DNA from: an uncultured Eubacteriales bacterium
GTDB taxonomy: Bacteria > Bacillota > Clostridia > Oscillospirales > Acutalibacteraceae
Reading direction: 5' to 3'
Length of the DNA stretch: 64,000 nt
Assembly (NCBI GenBank): GCA_934552855.1
Contig: CAKTEU010000009.1
Location: 4,895-68,894 of the forward strand
In this document: positions 33,144 through 42,409 of the stretch, piece by piece
Numbering within the stretch: the stretch's first letter is position 1
Layout: the number at the start of each line of letters is the position of its first letter
Translations under genes and position numbers: made by a program
Notes under the pieces: model-generated
Told to the model about the DNA's origin: nothing
The model's database searches: none
Seen by the model: only the letters and a program-made list of their open reading frames with translations

Positions 33144-34991
33144 GTGATTTGTAATAACTGCTTTTCGCAAATACCCGATGGTGAGACAATTTGTCCGCAT
33201 TGCAAAAAAAGAGTTGCAAAAAAGCGATTTCAGATAAATATCCCCGAAGAAAAACTGAATGAAGAATTTTTGAACAAGGCCGATGCTTCATTCCCTTCAC
33301 CGGAAGTGAAAACCGAACCGCCGAAGGAAACGACCGAGCAAAAAGCCGAACCGGCTGAAAGTCCGGAAAAAGAGCCGCAAAAACCGGCCGAAAAGCCGGT
33401 CGCCGTTCCGTCAGTTCAAAAAGCCGAAAATCAAACCGTTCAGAGCGCAAAAAAGGCGGCTCCGGTTCAAAAGGGCGAAGCACCTTTGCCGCCGGTCAAA
33501 AAAACTCCGGCAATGCCGAAAGCTAATCCTGCCCGTGAAAAAAGGGAAAGAACCGCCCGTGCGGCCGTTCTTTCAATATGTTCGCTTTGCGCCGCAGTGA
33601 TGATTGCACTGACCTTTGTCAGCAAATATACCGATGTTTTTAAAACGTCGTCCGACGCAGTCAAAACCGTTGCACTCTCAGGCTTTACGCACAGCGAAAA
33701 AAGTTCGTTTGAAGATTATGCCGGATACTTTTCCGCATTCCTTGAAAGCGGCTTTAACCGTGACGAAATCAGAAAGGAAGATCTTCTTGAAATGATGAAG
33801 CCGCAAAGCTTTGACGGACTTTATGCCGCATTTTTCAAGGAAGCTTCTTTTGCTACGGATGTGGCTGACCCGGCCGAACGCTTTAAGACCGAAAACGGTT
33901 ACAGCTATTGCAAAATCAAGGCCGCAAACATAAAAAAGATTATGCAAAGCCTTGGTCAGCAGGTTGTTAATTGTGCAAACGGAAAAGATTATTATTACTA
34001 TGACGGATATTATTACTTTGCCTCTTCAAGCAAAGGTTCTTCAAAGCAAAACGCATATTCAATCGAAGTCACCTCATCAAAACGCACGGAGGATGGAAAT
34101 TTTTATGCGCAGTGCATATTTACCGATAAAGACGGAATGAAGAAAACGGTTTACTGCATTGTTTCGCTTGAAAAAAGCGAAGAGGGCAACCGTTGGACTC
34201 TTCTTGAACTTTCCTCCTCGCCGCTTTTCTCTGAAGAAGGCGTGAAGATTGAAGAGGAAAAGAATGAAGCACTTAGCTATTCGCTTGAACGAAAGAAAAT
34301 TCAGGCAAAGACCAAAAATGGCATTCTTTTTGCAAATTATATTATCGAATATCCGGTGTTTTTTGCCGAAGAAGACGATGAGGACGGAAAGCGTGCCGCC
34401 GCAACGCTCAACACGCTTTATAACAACCTCATTTCAAAATATGAAGCAAAAGCCAAAAAGGCCGCAGGACTTTATAAGCGTTATCTTAAACTTGGCGGAA
34501 AGAAAAAGGATCTTCCGGCTTATGCCTATGTTTCGCTGAAGGTCACATATAATAAGAATGACTATATCTCGCTTCTTGAAGAGACGAACGAATATCTTCC
34601 TGATTTTTCAAGATTTGAAGAGAAAAAGAAAAATGCAGAAGAAAACGGAGAAACCGTTATGCCGCCCGTTTTGCTTCCGACAACCACTTTTGAAGGCTAT
34701 ACGCTTGACATCAAGAGCGGCGAATTTCTTAAAAAGGACAGCGTTCTCGGAAAGGATTATTACAGCGTTCAGCAAAGGATTTTTGAAATTTATCTCAAAA
34801 ACAATAATCTTCTTTCCGAAGATTTCAGTGAGCTTCCGTCTGATGACGAAAATATTGGTCAGCTTATCAATTCCTCCGCATGGTGTATCGGTGAAAACGG
34901 CGTTTTGTTCAGCTATGTCGACCCGAAAGGTTATAACGATTCGCTTGTTCTTCCTTTCAGTGACATTGACAATGCGGAAATCAAGTTTTAA
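33144..34991 (+). CDS. Zinc-ribbon membrane-anchored protein of unknown function
   Basis: 615 residues. The N-terminus is a zinc ribbon (CNNCFSQIPDG...CPHCKK). A 100-residue Pro/Glu/Lys-rich segment follows, then one membrane helix near residue 150 (ICSLCAAVMIALTFV) and a ~450-residue extracytoplasmic part with many Tyr, Lys and Glu. I do not recognise the outer domain. The layout (cytoplasmic zinc ribbon, linker, one helix, outer domain) is common in clostridial envelope proteins. The GTG at 33144 is 8 nt after AAAGGAG. A TTG at 33123 would precede that site. It is the last gene of the rimP operon, with a terminator right behind. Confidence 0.7.
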   Translation: MICNNCFSQIPDGETICPHCKKRVAKKRFQINIPEEKLNEEFLNKADASFPSPEVKTEPPKETTEQKAEPAESPEKEPQKPAEKPVAVPSVQKAENQTVQSAKKAAPVQKGEAPLPPVKKTPAMPKANPAREKRERTARAAVLSICSLCAAVMIALTFVSKYTDVFKTSSDAVKTVALSGFTHSEKSSFEDYAGYFSAFLESGFNRDEIRKEDLLEMMKPQSFDGLYAAFFKEASFATDVADPAERFKTENGYSYCKIKAANIKKIMQSLGQQVVNCANGKDYYYYDGYYYFASSSKGSSKQNAYSIEVTSSKRTEDGNFYAQCIFTDKDGMKKTVYCIVSLEKSEEGNRWTLLELSSSPLFSEEGVKIEEEKNEALSYSLERKKIQAKTKNGILFANYIIEYPVFFAEEDDEDGKRAAATLNTLYNNLISKYEAKAKKAAGLYKRYLKLGGKKKDLPAYAYVSLKVTYNKNDYISLLEETNEYLPDFSRFEEKKKNAEENGETVMPPVLLPTTTFEGYTLDIKSGEFLKKDSVLGKDYYSVQQRIFEIYLKNNNLLSEDFSELPSDDENIGQLINSSAWCIGENGVLFSYVDPKGYNDSLVLPFSDIDNAEIKF

Positions 34992-35001
34992 CAAAAATCA
35001 A

Positions 35002-35039
35002 AAATCTGTTGCAGTCGATATGATTGCAGCAGATTTTTT
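35002..35039 (+). terminator. Terminator of the rimP operon
   Basis: AAATCTGTTGCA pairs with TGCAGCAGATTT, then six Ts. Confidence 0.85.
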
Positions 35040-35080
35040 CTTTTCTGTGCAAATTATAATTTTAAAATTCCAAATAATCC

Positions 35081-35212
35081 TCACAAGAACGGTCGCAATA
35101 TGTTATAATTTATATAGTTCTGTGAAAATTCGATTCGAGCCGAGTTTTTGCATGAAAAAAAGGCAGCCGACCTAATGAACGGCCGCTTTCAAAATCGAGA
35201 GGAGTTTAAGTT
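35081..35212 (+). promoter_or_regulatory. Promoter and leader of the flavoprotein-hydrogenase operon
   Basis: A good -10, TATAAT (35104-35109), with a weak -35, TCACAA (35081-35086), at 17 bp. The ~100-nt leader has no clear terminator. Confidence 0.5.
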
Positions 35213-37042
35213 TTGAGCAGATTATCAATTCCAACCCCGATAAGCGCACAGGGCGTTATTGACGAGATTTACGGAGATCTTGTTCGCCGCCTTCAGGCTA
35301 ACCCCGTCAGCGTTTGTCCCGTTGACATGGCTGCCGCCTTTGTCGGTGTCTGCCACAGCCAGTCATGCGGAAAATGTACCCCTTGCCGAGTCGGTCTCGG
35401 CCAGCTTCACAAACTCATTGAATCCGTCCTTGACGGAGACGCAACGGAAAGCACTCTTAACCTCATTGAAAAAACAGCAAGAGTAATTAACGCAACCGCC
35501 GACTGTGCAATCGGTTATGAAGCGGCTCAAATGGTTCTCAGAGGTCTCAACGGCTTCCGTGAAGATTATGAAGCCCATCTTAACGGAACCTGTCTTTGCC
35601 GTTTTGATAAGGCTGTTCCCTGTGTTTCGCTTTGTCCGGCGAATGTTGACATTCCCGGCTACGTTTCACTTGTCAAAGAGGGAAGATATCAGGATGCGGT
35701 TCGCCTTATCAGAAAGGACAATCCTTTCCCGTCGGCCTGCGCCCTTATTTGCGAGCATCCCTGCGAATCGCACTGCCGCAGACGGCTTGTTGATGCGGCA
35801 GTCAATATCAGAGGACTCAAACGCATGGCCGTTGACAATGCCGGCGACGTTCCGGTTCCGCCCTGCGCACCCGCAACCGGCAAAAAGGTTGCCGTAATCG
35901 GCGGCGGTCCGTCCGGTCTTACGGCGGCGTACTTCCTTTCTCTTATGGGACACAAAGTTACCGTTTATGAAAAGAGGAAGTATCTCGGCGGAATGCTTCG
36001 CTACGGCATCCCAAGCTATCGCCTTCCGAGAGAGATTCTTGAAAAGGAAATCGAAACAATTCTTTCAACCGGAATCGATGTCAAAATGGGCGTTGATATC
36101 GGAACAGACATTACTTTTGAAGAAATCAGAAACAATTTTGACGCAACCTATATCGCAATCGGCGCTCATACCGATAACAAACTCGGCATTGAGGGTGAAG
36201 ACGGAAACGGCGTAATTTCTGCCGTTGAAATGCTTCGTATGATCGGTGACGGCGAAATGCCGGATTACACCGGAAAGAACATCGTTGTCATCGGCGGCGG
36301 AAACGTTGCAATGGACTGCACAAGAAGCTCCATGCGTCTCGGCGCAAAAAGCGTAACCTGCGTTTACAGAAGGCGCAGAGAGGACATGACCGCAATGCCC
36401 GAAGAGGTTGAAGGCGCAATGGCGGAGGACTGCGATATTCTTGAGCTTATGACTCCGGAAAAAATTGAGCTTGACGAAAACGGAAATGTTAAGGCTCTTT
36501 GGGTCGCTCCGCAGATGATAAGCAACATCAAAAGGGGAAGACCCGCTCCGATTCGCACCGAAGAACCGCTCAGAAAGCTTGATTGTGACATGATAATTGT
36601 TGCAATCGGTCAGGCGATTGAATCGCATCACTTTGCAAGCAGCGGTATTCAAACAAAGTGGGGCAGAATCATGGCCGACATGAAAACAATCGTCAGCGAC
36701 CATGAAGGTCTTTTCTCCGGCGGCGACTGCGTAACCGGTCCCGCAAGCGCAATCATGGCAATTGCGGCCGGAAAAACCGCAGCGGCTAACATTGACCATT
36801 ACCTCGGCTTCGACTCAAAAATCAGCGTTGATGTTGAAATTCCCGAACCTCCGATTGCTCCCCAGCCGCCATGCGGCAGAATCAACCTTTCCGAAAGATC
36901 GGCAGAGGAAAGGAAACATGACTTCCTTCTTATGGAAAATTCAATGACGCTTCAGCAGGCATATCAGGAAGCTTCACGCTGCCTGAGATGTGACAAATTC
37001 GGCTACGGCGCACTTAAAGGAGGAAGAATATTCAAATGGTAA
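35213..37042 (+). CDS. GltD-like NAD(P)/FAD oxidoreductase with N-terminal NuoF-type [4Fe-4S] domain
   Basis: 609 residues. Residues ~45-130 match the NADH_4Fe-4S domain of NuoF, with the cluster motif CGKCTPCRVGLGQL. A second Fe-S region (CLCRFDKAVPC...CPANVDIPGY, then CALICEHPCESHCRR) and two nucleotide-binding folds follow, as in the glutamate synthase small subunit GltD and NfnB: VIGGGPSGLTAAYFL near 230 and VIGGGNVAMDCTRSS near 362. It probably carries electrons between NAD(P)H and the hydrogenase encoded next, whose start overlaps it by 7 nt. The TTG at 35213 follows GAGAGGAG. Confidence 0.85.
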   Translation: MSRLSIPTPISAQGVIDEIYGDLVRRLQANPVSVCPVDMAAAFVGVCHSQSCGKCTPCRVGLGQLHKLIESVLDGDATESTLNLIEKTARVINATADCAIGYEAAQMVLRGLNGFREDYEAHLNGTCLCRFDKAVPCVSLCPANVDIPGYVSLVKEGRYQDAVRLIRKDNPFPSACALICEHPCESHCRRRLVDAAVNIRGLKRMAVDNAGDVPVPPCAPATGKKVAVIGGGPSGLTAAYFLSLMGHKVTVYEKRKYLGGMLRYGIPSYRLPREILEKEIETILSTGIDVKMGVDIGTDITFEEIRNNFDATYIAIGAHTDNKLGIEGEDGNGVISAVEMLRMIGDGEMPDYTGKNIVVIGGGNVAMDCTRSSMRLGAKSVTCVYRRRREDMTAMPEEVEGAMAEDCDILELMTPEKIELDENGNVKALWVAPQMISNIKRGRPAPIRTEEPLRKLDCDMIIVAIGQAIESHHFASSGIQTKWGRIMADMKTIVSDHEGLFSGGDCVTGPASAIMAIAAGKTAAANIDHYLGFDSKISVDVEIPEPPIAPQPPCGRINLSERSAEERKHDFLLMENSMTLQQAYQEASRCLRCDKFGYGALKGGRIFKW

Positions 37043-38757
37043 AACTTGTTATTGATAATATTCCCGTTGAAATTGAAAACGGGGCAACGATCCTTGAAGC
37101 GGCGCAAAAGGCGAATATACATATTCCGACTCTTTGCTATTTCAAAGAGCTTAATGAAATCGGCGCTTGCCGAATCTGCGTTGTTGAAGTTAAGGATAAC
37201 GAACGCCTTGTTGCCGCCTGCAACACAAAGGCTGAGGACGGAATGGTGATTTTCACAAACAGTCCTCGTGTTCGTGAAGCAAGGAATGTCAACATCAAGC
37301 TTATTCTCAGCGAACATGACTGCTATTGCACAACCTGCGTTCGCAGCGGAACGTGCCAGCTTCAAAAGGTTGCAAACGACCTTAATATTTTCAGAAACGA
37401 ATATGAAACCCGAATTGAGCGCAACAAGCCGCACGGCGATTTTCCGCTTGTCAGAGATGCCGGCCGCTGCATAAAATGTATGCGCTGCATTCAGGTTTGC
37501 GACAAGGTTCAGTCGCTTCACGTTTGGGAGGTTCAAAATACCGGCTCAAGAACAACCGTTGCCGTTAAGGAACACAAAAAGCTTTGGGAAACCGACTGCT
37601 CGCTTTGCGGCCAGTGCATCACCCATTGCCCGACCGGTGCACTCAGAGAAAGGGACGACACCCAAAAGGTTTATCGTGCCCTTGCCGACCAAAGCAAAAT
37701 CACTGTTGTTCAGTTTGCTCCCGCCGTTCGTACCGCATGGGCGGAATCGTTTGGACTTGACAAGGAGTTTGCAACCGAAAAGCGTATGGTTGCCGCCGCA
37801 AAAGCACTCGGTTTCAATTATGTTTTTGATACCGATTTTTCAGCCGACCTCACGATTATGGAAGAGGGCAGCGAGTTCCTTGACAGGCTTCAAAACGGCG
37901 GAAAGCTTCCGCTTATGACTTCATGCTGCCCCGGATGGGTACGTTTCCTCAAAGGTCAGTATCCGGAATTTACCGATAACCTTTCAACCGCAAAATCACC
38001 GCAGCAAATGTTCGGTGCGGTAACAAAAAGTTACTTTGCAAAAATGATTGGCGTAAGACCGGAAAACATTTTCTGCGTTTCCGTTATGCCGTGTACGGCG
38101 AAAAAGCACGAATGCGCAATTGAAAACATGAACGATGCCTGCGGTGATCCGGACGTTGACGTTTCAATCACAACGAGGGAGTTTGCAAGAATGCTTCGTG
38201 CCGACCATGTGGGTGTGGCAAGGCTTCCGGAATGCGAATTTGACAGTCCTCTCGGTGCGGCAACCGGTGCCGGCGTAATTTTCGGCGCAACCGGCGGCGT
38301 AATGGAGGCGGCTCTTCGCAGCGCATATTATCTTGTTACGGGTGAAAATCCGGACGCAGACGCTTTTTCCGGTGTCAGGGGTCTTGACGGCTGGAAGGAA
38401 GCAACCTATGACATCAAAGGAACAAAGGTAAAAGTTGCCGTTGTCAGCGGACTTAAGAACACGAAAAAACTTATGGAAGCACTCAAAGCCGGCGATGTCA
38501 GCTATGACTTTATTGAGGTTATGGCGTGTCCGGGCGGCTGCGCAGGCGGCGGCGGACAGCCTATTCACGACGGCGAAGAGCTTGCCGGCGAAAGAGGAAA
38601 AACCCTTTATGAGCTTGACAAAAACAATGCTCTCAGGTTTTCTCACGAAAATCCTGAGGTTCAAACGCTTTATAAAGACTTCCTTGAAAAGCCGCTTTCT
38701 CACACGGCGCACCACCTTCTTCATACCGATCACCATGCTTGGGAAATGACAAAATAA
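37036..38757 (+). CDS. hydA: [FeFe] hydrogenase, GltD-linked type
   Basis: 573 residues. The N-terminal [2Fe-2S] ferredoxin domain (CYFKELNEIGACRICVVEV) is followed by a His-ligated Fe-S region (HDCYCTTCVRSGTCQLQ) and two 4Fe-4S motifs (CIKCMRCIQVC, CSLCGQCITHCPTG). The H-cluster motifs are intact: TSCCPGW (~295), MPCTAKKHE (~351) and MACPGGCAGGGGQP (~496). It produces or consumes H2. Pairing with a GltD-like partner instead of HydB/HydC fits the glutamate-synthase-linked A2 subgroup of group A hydrogenases, whose physiology is little known. The very C-terminus is His-rich (HTAHHLLHTDHHAW). Confidence 0.93.
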   Translation: MVKLVIDNIPVEIENGATILEAAQKANIHIPTLCYFKELNEIGACRICVVEVKDNERLVAACNTKAEDGMVIFTNSPRVREARNVNIKLILSEHDCYCTTCVRSGTCQLQKVANDLNIFRNEYETRIERNKPHGDFPLVRDAGRCIKCMRCIQVCDKVQSLHVWEVQNTGSRTTVAVKEHKKLWETDCSLCGQCITHCPTGALRERDDTQKVYRALADQSKITVVQFAPAVRTAWAESFGLDKEFATEKRMVAAAKALGFNYVFDTDFSADLTIMEEGSEFLDRLQNGGKLPLMTSCCPGWVRFLKGQYPEFTDNLSTAKSPQQMFGAVTKSYFAKMIGVRPENIFCVSVMPCTAKKHECAIENMNDACGDPDVDVSITTREFARMLRADHVGVARLPECEFDSPLGAATGAGVIFGATGGVMEAALRSAYYLVTGENPDADAFSGVRGLDGWKEATYDIKGTKVKVAVVSGLKNTKKLMEALKAGDVSYDFIEVMACPGGCAGGGGQPIHDGEELAGERGKTLYELDKNNALRFSHENPEVQTLYKDFLEKPLSHTAHHLLHTDHHAWEMTK

Positions 38758-38764
38758 AAAATTG

Positions 38765-38800
38765 GGGCTGTTCTGAAATTACTCGGAACAGCCCTTTTTT
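38765..38800 (+). terminator. Terminator of the hydrogenase operon
   Basis: GGGCTGTTC pairs with GAACAGCCC, then six Ts. Confidence 0.85.
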
Positions 38801-38840
38801 GAGAGATATGATGATTAATCAAAACAACAAAAAGAAATTA

Positions 38841-38905
38841 TATCGTAGTGGGCGGATTTTGTTCCGCCCGGAAAACCTAATCTCTTGTATTGCAAAAATT
38901 TATAG
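38841..38905. repeat. Dispersed TCGTAG-hairpin repeat, copy 2
   Basis: TCGTAG (38843-38848), the GGGCGGA...TTCCGCCC hairpin, AACCT and TGCAAAAATTTATA follow in the same order as at 9685. This and two terminators make up the 232-bp gap between hydA and the esterase gene. Confidence 0.5.
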
Positions 38906-38940
38906 ATAAACCGCAAGATAACGCTTTGCCTAAAAAGCAA

Positions 38941-38980
38941 AAAAGAACGCCGAATAAAACTTTGACTCGGCGTTCTTTTT
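38941..38980. terminator. Terminator of the MATE-GH3-esterase operon
   Basis: AAGAACGCCGA pairs with TCGGCGTTCTT. On the minus strand it is followed by TTTTTTG. Confidence 0.8.
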
Positions 38981-38989
38981 GTTGTTCTG

Positions 38990-39895
38990 TTATTTTACTT
39001 TTGTTTTCATCTTACTTTTGAAAAATTCGGTCATTGTCTGAATTTCCTTTGCCGCCGGTGCGGAATAAGGATTGACAACGCTGAAAACGTGTTGGAGCGA
39101 TTTCCCGTCAAGCTTTTCCTCATAGCAGTAAAAGACATTTTCAACGCCGTGGCGGTCAAGAATGCTTTTAAGCTTTTTTGCCTGCTTTTTGAGGAAGTCT
39201 CCGCTTGCGGTAACAATGTAAAACGGATGCATTCCGAGATAAGCGGCGTTTGAATAATCCATGTATTTATAAAGCTTGTTTTTCTTCGGCTTGTCTCCGA
39301 GGAGCGATTTAAGATTTGCGTTCATGATGAAATTCGGTGAACTCAAATCAACCGCCGGGCAGATTGCACCGATTGCTTTGAAGGAAAGCGAAGGCGTAAC
39401 GCCAAAATCCTCCTGCATTCTTTTGCTTCCGTTTATCGCTTCGCTCATGCAGACCATCTGGCCGCCTGCACTGTCGCCGACAAGGAAGATGTTTTCAGTA
39501 TCCGCAGGATAGTTTTCAAGGTTTTTTGAAAGCCACGAAAAGGCGGAAAAAATGTCTGCAATCTGGTCAATGAATTGCGTTTTCACTGCAAGGCGATAAT
39601 TGATTGAAGCAACAAGAAAACCCTTTTCGGCAAGCTTGAGGCAGTAGTATTTGTTAATTTCCTTATAGCCGTAAAGCCAGCCGCCGCCGTGAACGTCAAT
39701 TATAACGGGAAGCTTTTCGGTCGTCCCTTCTGGATAGTAAATATCAAGAAGATGCTCCTTTGTTCCGTCGTCAATATACGGAATGTCGGTAAGCTGGGTT
39801 ATGCCGGAAGTCGGAGTTTGCGAAGCGATGCGTTTTGCGTCGTTTTTTTCGGTAATCTTCCAAAATTTCAAAAGCACAGGTTTGAGAATATCCAT
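38990..39895 (-). CDS. Alpha/beta-hydrolase esterase (HSL/BD-FAE-like)
   Basis: 301 residues, no signal peptide. The oxyanion-hole motif DVHGGGWLYG is near residue 69, the nucleophile elbow VGDSAGGQM near 139, a catalytic Asp probably in TASGDFLKKQ and His in SLQHVFSV. This is the hormone-sensitive-lipase-like pattern of small esterases acting on acyl or aromatic esters. The ATG overlaps the GH3 stop (TAATG), so the two are made together. This suggests it deacylates products or substrates of the beta-glucosidase. Confidence 0.82.
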   Translation of the reverse strand: MDILKPVLLKFWKITEKNDAKRIASQTPTSGITQLTDIPYIDDGTKEHLLDIYYPEGTTEKLPVIIDVHGGGWLYGYKEINKYYCLKLAEKGFLVASINYRLAVKTQFIDQIADIFSAFSWLSKNLENYPADTENIFLVGDSAGGQMVCMSEAINGSKRMQEDFGVTPSLSFKAIGAICPAVDLSSPNFIMNANLKSLLGDKPKKNKLYKYMDYSNAAYLGMHPFYIVTASGDFLKKQAKKLKSILDRHGVENVFYCYEEKLDGKSLQHVFSVVNPYSAPAAKEIQTMTEFFKSKMKTKVK

Positions 39896-42375
39896 TATTC
39901 ATTGACCTCCGCTGTTTCCTTTTCAAAGTCGTACCTGTCAAGCTTGTTTTCCATTGCCATTTTGAGAACGTGCATTGCGCAGTCTTGAAATTCGCCGATG
40001 GTGAGTCCGTTTTTAACGCTCTTTTTTGCCGTTCCGTCGGGCTTCCTTTTGCCCACTCTTGCACCGCCGGGCATGAGTACGTCAACGCCGGCTCTTACTC
40101 TGTAGCCTTGGTCAAGAATGCCGGGGAACTCGTGGCTTTCGTCCTTTTGCATCCACCAGTCAGTCATAACGTTACCTTCATATCCCCATTCTTTTCTGAG
40201 AACAGTTGTAACGGTGTCGTAATTATAATGGCTCCATACGCCGTTGATTTTGTTGTATGAAGTCATAATGTTGTGCGGATTCGCATTTTTTACGCAAAAC
40301 TCAAAGCCTTTGAGATATATTTCGCGAAGCGCACGTTCCGAAACACGGGAATCGTTTTTAATTCTGTTGACCTCCTGATTGTTACAGGCAAAGTGCTTCG
40401 GGCAGGCGGAAAGTCCGCTTTCCTGAACGCCGAGAACAACCGAAGCCGCCGTCATTCCGGAAAGGAACGGATCTTCCGAGAAGTATTCAAAGTTTCTTCC
40501 GCAAAGGGGATTGCGGTGAATGTTCATTCCGGGCGCAAGGATAATGTCGCTTCCTCTTTCAAGCATTTCCTTTGAAAACTCTTTGTAAAGCTCACGAACA
40601 AGCTTTTTGTTGAACGAGCAGGCAAGAGCCGCACCGTTCGGAAGCAGTGAACAGTTTGCCGCAAGACGTATTCCGCTCGGTCCGTCGGTTGTGGTTACCG
40701 GAGGAATGCCTTTTTCACGAAGCGAGGGAAGAACACCGCCCATTACGCCGGCGTTGCCTTTTGCGCCGAGCGGATTGTTCATGATATAGCCGCCTCTTGT
40801 GATTGCTTCAAGTTCATCAAACGAAAGCTGAGAGACAAAGTCTTCCATTGAAACTTTGCCGCTTTTAACGTCTGAAAGCTTATATCCGAGGTCGCCGGTC
40901 TGCTCAAGTGTTTTCGGAAGATTTTCAAGAATACGATTTTTAAGATTCTCTTTCATAACCGGAGCACGTTCAAGAACGCCTTTGAGATTGCCGTTTTCAT
41001 CGGTAACGGCTTTAAGGCGGTCAAACGGAACCTTCGGGTCGGGGGCGCAGATTTGCGAAAGCTTTTCGGTCACAATTGTTCTGTCAAGGGTAAAGCTTTT
41101 GCATTTTATTGCCGAGCGAACATCCGAACCGAAATAAAGATTGTATTCGCCTTTTTCAAGAACATAGCAGCTTGTGTTTCCGGTTGCGCCGCCGTCATCG
41201 TATGAAGCAAAATCGGCAAGGTTAAAGCTGAGCTTCAGTTTTTCGCTTTCGCCGGGGGCAAGCTCTTCTGTTTTTTCATAAGCAACAAGAACCCTTTCGG
41301 CTTTTCCGAGTTTGCCTTGCGGGGCGGAAAGATAAAGCTCGGCAACATATTTTCCGCTTCTTTCACCGATATTTCTGATGTCTGCCCAAAGGTTGATTTC
41401 GTTTTTGTCCGAACGGGTCACTCTTGTTACCTTGCCTTCAAAGCGGGTATAGCTGAGACCGAAGCCGAACGGGAAAAGAACCTTGTCTTTTCTGAATGTT
41501 TCAAAATATCTGTATCCGACAAAAATATCTTCGGTATAGTTGTTGAAGTTTCTGTTGCCGAAAAAGCGTGCCGAAGGATAGTATTCGTACTTTTCGGCAA
41601 TTGTGTCGGCAAGCTTTCCGGAAGGGGAAACAGCACCGGAAAGCACGTCCGCAACGCAGTTTCCGCTTTCCATTCCGCACTGCCAAACATAAAGAACGGC
41701 CGAAACGTCAAATTCATTGACCCACGCCATATCCATAATGCTTCCGCAATCAAGCAGAACAACCGTTTTTCTGAATGAGTAGCAAACTTTTGAAAGCAGT
41801 GAACGTTCTTCGCTTGTGAGATAGTAGCTGCCTTCTTCAAGAACGTTTTCCCTGTCCTCGCCGGCGGCTCTGCCAATCACGACAATTGCGGTATCGCTCT
41901 TTTTTGCTGCGTCCTGAACGATTTTTTTGGAGATTGGCATTTCGTCATAGCTCATCGGCCAATTGCCCCAAAAGCCGTCGTCCGGCGGATTCTTCTCGCA
42001 CCAGTCCTCATAAATTTTTGCAAGTTCTTCGTTAATCGTGATATTTTCGTTTGCACGAAGTCCGTCAAGAAGGTTCACTCTGTAAGGTGCGTTTACATCG
42101 CCGCCCGAACCGTAGCCGACATAAAACCAGTTTTTTTGAACTCTTCCGAAAACAGAAACAACCCTGTCTTTTGAAAGCGGAAGAACGTTGTTTTGGTTTT
42201 TGAGAAGGACAATGCCTTCTGCACCGGTCTTTCTGCAAAGGGCAGAAATCTCAGAGCTTGAACTTTCGCCCGAACCTGCACCGGCTTTTGTTTGCGAAAC
42301 GGATTCCGTAACAGCGTTAACAACTGCGCCGACCGAACGTCTGACGCTGTTTTTAATCTTTTTCTTAATGCTCAA
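39895..42375 (-). CDS. Domain-permuted glycoside hydrolase family 3 enzyme
   Basis: 826 residues with reversed domain order. The GH3 C-terminal sandwich comes first (EGIVLLKNQNNVLPLS near 53), then the fibronectin-III-like part after FPFGFGLSYTRFEG, and only then the catalytic barrel: TTTDGPSGIR near 580, CPKHFACNNQE near 670 and the nucleophile Asp in VMTDWW near 739. The same inverted order is known for the Ruminococcus albus beta-glucosidase and relatives. No signal peptide, so cytoplasmic. Start is a TTG at 42375, 8 nt after AAGGAGG. It lies 34 bp after the MATE gene. Confidence 0.88.
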   Translation of the reverse strand: MSIKKKIKNSVRRSVGAVVNAVTESVSQTKAGAGSGESSSSEISALCRKTGAEGIVLLKNQNNVLPLSKDRVVSVFGRVQKNWFYVGYGSGGDVNAPYRVNLLDGLRANENITINEELAKIYEDWCEKNPPDDGFWGNWPMSYDEMPISKKIVQDAAKKSDTAIVVIGRAAGEDRENVLEEGSYYLTSEERSLLSKVCYSFRKTVVLLDCGSIMDMAWVNEFDVSAVLYVWQCGMESGNCVADVLSGAVSPSGKLADTIAEKYEYYPSARFFGNRNFNNYTEDIFVGYRYFETFRKDKVLFPFGFGLSYTRFEGKVTRVTRSDKNEINLWADIRNIGERSGKYVAELYLSAPQGKLGKAERVLVAYEKTEELAPGESEKLKLSFNLADFASYDDGGATGNTSCYVLEKGEYNLYFGSDVRSAIKCKSFTLDRTIVTEKLSQICAPDPKVPFDRLKAVTDENGNLKGVLERAPVMKENLKNRILENLPKTLEQTGDLGYKLSDVKSGKVSMEDFVSQLSFDELEAITRGGYIMNNPLGAKGNAGVMGGVLPSLREKGIPPVTTTDGPSGIRLAANCSLLPNGAALACSFNKKLVRELYKEFSKEMLERGSDIILAPGMNIHRNPLCGRNFEYFSEDPFLSGMTAASVVLGVQESGLSACPKHFACNNQEVNRIKNDSRVSERALREIYLKGFEFCVKNANPHNIMTSYNKINGVWSHYNYDTVTTVLRKEWGYEGNVMTDWWMQKDESHEFPGILDQGYRVRAGVDVLMPGGARVGKRKPDGTAKKSVKNGLTIGEFQDCAMHVLKMAMENKLDRYDFEKETAEVNE

Positions 42376-42409
42376 TTCAGTTTCCTCCTTTTAAGGTGTT
42401 TGAGTGAAT

